Shown here one piece after another: positions 62,145 through 64,000 of a stretch of 64,000 nt of DNA (position 1 is its first letter; the number at the start of each line of letters is the position of its first letter). The stretch is from Candidatus Nitrosotalea okcheonensis (GTDB lineage Archaea; Thermoproteota; Nitrososphaeria; Nitrososphaerales; Nitrosopumilaceae). Location of the stretch: positions 451,073 to 515,072 of the forward strand of contig NZ_LT841358.1 of assembly GCF_900177045.1 (NCBI RefSeq), written 5' to 3'. The position numbers were made by a program, and so were the translations under genes. The notes beneath the pieces are model-generated. The model made no database searches and had not been told where the DNA came from. It saw only the letters and a list, made by a program, of their open reading frames with translations.

Positions 62145-63419
62145 TTAGAGGTGATTAGATATCTGCATTACAGGAATTGAAAAGTATATCGGATATATTT
62201 TTCCAGTAGTCGGATGTGTATAGTTCCATCTTTTGTCCTGAGGATCAATTTTCATAAACTGTGTGGCCATATCAGACGATAACATTTTGTATGCTTCTTC
62301 CCCTATTGTCATCTGGTTTGGTTGTGCAAGAGGTAAAATCTTTGAAGCAATTGTAATGCTGTGTCCAATCAAATCAGGTTCAGAGCCAAGAACAACAATC
62401 CTATTTTTTCCAACATCTATTCCAATTCTTACATTGATTTTCGGCAGACCAAAGCTTGCAAACATGGGATTTAGTGAGTGTGTAACCAGCATGTTCATGG
62501 ATCGAGCACAACGTACAGCATTTGCTGCCATATTCCCAAAGTCTTTGAGTTCTGGGAAAAATGCAATCACTGCATCTCCTGTATACTTTAGAACAAAACC
62601 TGCATGCTTTGATACTACTACTGACATCTCTTCAGAAAATACCTTGATCAGCCCAGAAAGATCATCGGAGCTAAGTGATGTTGCAATTTTGGTAGATCCT
62701 ACAATATCAACATATAGAATGGCTGTATTGATTTCGTTTTCAGGCCACAGACTCAAGAATCTGTTTGAGACGTATTTGAGAAATGCTTGAGAATATGAAT
62801 CACTTTGTTTCCTCTTGTATAACGAAAAGTTTCTTTGTATTCTGGTTAGACTTTGAATCACAAATGCGTCATCAGGAGTAAGAATTTGAAAACTTTCAAC
62901 CGGTTTTACTTGAGATATTACAGACTCTAAGCTTTCAAGTGGAACAAACTTCTTTTCTATAACATCATAATACCCTTTTTCCCCCTCTATTACTTGTGGC
63001 TCAAGTTTTACTTTGCTAGTGGTAAGACCAAAAGGAAATGATGTTTTTTGTTTATTTGCCGCAATTAGTATGACACTATCATATTCACTTAATGCTAATC
63101 CTTGTTCATTTTCTACTCCTGAACTAATATCAATTATACGAGAGATTGGAAATATTGAAATTTTTCCAGTGTTTGAGTTTGCCCTTATTACTTCAATTAC
63201 ATCATGTTCTGAGTTATCAGATACAGTTGTTTGGAGAATGAACTTGTCCCTGAATTCAGAACGATACATACCAGTACCCTTTGCTGCATGGACTTCAGAG
63301 CCAACCGTGGTTCCCCTACTCTTAACTTTGACAACATTTACGGTAATTCCCATCATGTCAAGAGCGTCAGTTACTGCAGTAAGGTCATTTCTTGGCAACT
63401 CTGCCTCTATTCGTATCAT
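62145..63419 (-). CDS. P-II-like domain fused to a class III nucleotide cyclase
   Basis: A 424-residue protein. Residues 1-~101 look like P-II (GlnB/GlnK): MIRIEAELPRNDLTAVTDAL strand-helix, VVKVKSRG then a T-loop-like stretch ending GTGMYRSEFRDKF, ILQTTVSDNSEHDVIEVIRA, and TGKISIFPISRIIDISSG. The B-loop Gly-Asp-Gly is missing. A ~130-residue linker follows. The C-terminal domain (~232-395) is an adenylate/guanylate cyclase: metal Asp238 in ILYVDIVGSTKIA and Asp282 in YTGDAVIAFFPE, with INVRIGIDVGKN. Likely a nitrogen/energy-sensing cyclase; the fusion is unusual. Confidence 0.82.
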   Translation of the reverse strand: MIRIEAELPRNDLTAVTDALDMMGITVNVVKVKSRGTTVGSEVHAAKGTGMYRSEFRDKFILQTTVSDNSEHDVIEVIRANSNTGKISIFPISRIIDISSGVENEQGLALSEYDSVILIAANKQKTSFPFGLTTSKVKLEPQVIEGEKGYYDVIEKKFVPLESLESVISQVKPVESFQILTPDDAFVIQSLTRIQRNFSLYKRKQSDSYSQAFLKYVSNRFLSLWPENEINTAILYVDIVGSTKIATSLSSDDLSGLIKVFSEEMSVVVSKHAGFVLKYTGDAVIAFFPELKDFGNMAANAVRCARSMNMLVTHSLNPMFASFGLPKINVRIGIDVGKNRIVVLGSEPDLIGHSITIASKILPLAQPNQMTIGEEAYKMLSSDMATQFMKIDPQDKRWNYTHPTTGKIYPIYFSIPVMQISNHL

Positions 63420-63512
63420 TCTAGTCCTAGATCGTTTATTATAATTAGTAATTTAAACTAGTTTTTTAATTTGCATTTAGTGCCACTTTTAATCACAACT
63501 TTAATTTACGAT

Positions 63513-64000
63513 ATGCCAAATAGTGATGTCTTGGAACTAAGCGAGATTCTGCCCAATATCATTTCAGAGTATGGAGAACAGAGAATACTTTCAGACATAG
63601 TACAAGGCGAAAGCACAGAAGTCATAAAAAGCATTTTTGAACATTGCATGTCAAAAATAGAAAAAACAGACGGAATAAAACCAGACACTTGCATTACAGT
63701 TTCAGAAGGGTTACTACACTATTTGCTTACAATTACCATGATTCCAAGTAAGCGAAAAACTATGTTCCATTCAGTTGATATCGACATTGCAATTCCTGAT
63801 ACCATAACACTTGGAACATCCCCGCAAGATGTCATCGTGATCTCTTTTCCAAAAACAAATGATGTGAATACAATAAAGTCTCAGATTGAAAACATAAAAA
63901 AAGTTCAACCAAACAAAGATAACATATGGGTAGTTCTTGAGGAAGACATGCAGTGCGGTGCAAAAGTATACACGTTAAGTGGTTCTATGACATTTGCAAA
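63513..64000 (+). CDS. Hypothetical protein, 3' end outside window
   Basis: Open from the ATG at 63513 (MPNSDVLELSEILPNIISEY) to the right edge, 162 complete codons with no stop. Includes IAIPDTITLGTSPQDVIVIS and DNIWVVLEEDMQCGAKVYTL. Soluble alpha/beta in look; no motif I recognise. Divergent from the P-II/cyclase gene with 93 bp between. Confidence 0.6.
   Translation, partial: MPNSDVLELSEILPNIISEYGEQRILSDIVQGESTEVIKSIFEHCMSKIEKTDGIKPDTCITVSEGLLHYLLTITMIPSKRKTMFHSVDIDIAIPDTITLGTSPQDVIVISFPKTNDVNTIKSQIENIKKVQPNKDNIWVVLEEDMQCGAKVYTLSGSMTFA

Overview
The window looks like a chromosomal piece of an AT-rich ammonia-oxidising archaeon (Nitrososphaerota/Thaumarchaeota, probably Nitrosopumilaceae-like). 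This rests on gene content: a 3-hydroxybutyryl-CoA dehydrogenase of the kind used in the 3-hydroxypropionate/4-hydroxybutyrate carbon-fixation cycle, archaeal bifunctional FBP aldolase/phosphatase, type II archaeal GAPDH, an EF-1A with GHIDNGKST, Rpo12, Hjc, and small zinc-finger and cupredoxin proteins. Starts are often TTG or GTG, and short leaders or leaderless starts look common. No tRNA, rRNA, CRISPR array or insertion sequence was recognised.

Layout. 1-16 kb is core metabolism and information processing: a TPP enzyme cut by the left edge, hbd, FBP aldolase/phosphatase with an odd Gln/Pro-rich tail, a tuf-rps10-rpo12 cluster, HMG-CoA synthase, a DsbA-like protein, GAPDH, a CNNM/CorC membrane protein, threonine synthase, a flavin reductase-like protein and Hjc. 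16.4-19.5 kb is a tight four-gene operon (nucleotidyltransferase, LLM oxidoreductase, thiolase, DUF35). 19.6-27 kb holds membrane and surface proteins, the archaellin signal peptidase, a TrmB-like regulator, a CBS protein and a membrane metalloprotease-like protein. 27-36 kb is a signalling island with single-domain response regulators, two histidine kinases, a YVTN propeller and a TPR protein. 37.6-47.4 kb is a full chemotaxis set (CheD, CheC x2, CheY x2, CheR, CheA, CheB, CheW, two MCP-type proteins). 47.6-59.1 kb is the archaellum locus: five archaellins with a cupredoxin gene among them, then FlaD/E-like, FlaG, FlaF, FlaH, FlaI and FlaJ. The right end has purK, purE, a P-II-like/nucleotide-cyclase fusion and a gene cut by the edge.

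How it works together. MCPs signal through CheW/CheA to CheY, with CheB, CheR, CheC and CheD for adaptation, and CheY output should reach the archaellum motor at the FlaD/E-FlaH-FlaI-FlaJ base. The main new observation is a shared 19-bp dyad, TGT-N13-ACA (best copies TGTTTG-N7-CAAACA), upstream of almost every archaellin, chemotaxis and two-component transcription unit here. It usually sits about 43-56 bp upstream of the start codon, just upstream of a TATA-like element. It looks like the operator of one motility/signalling regulon. The second is the fusion of a P-II-like domain to a class III nucleotide cyclase. Recent exact duplications (cheY, 404 bp; flaB1/flaB5, 693 bp; a 902-bp tandem flaB unit) show active recombination in the motility region.
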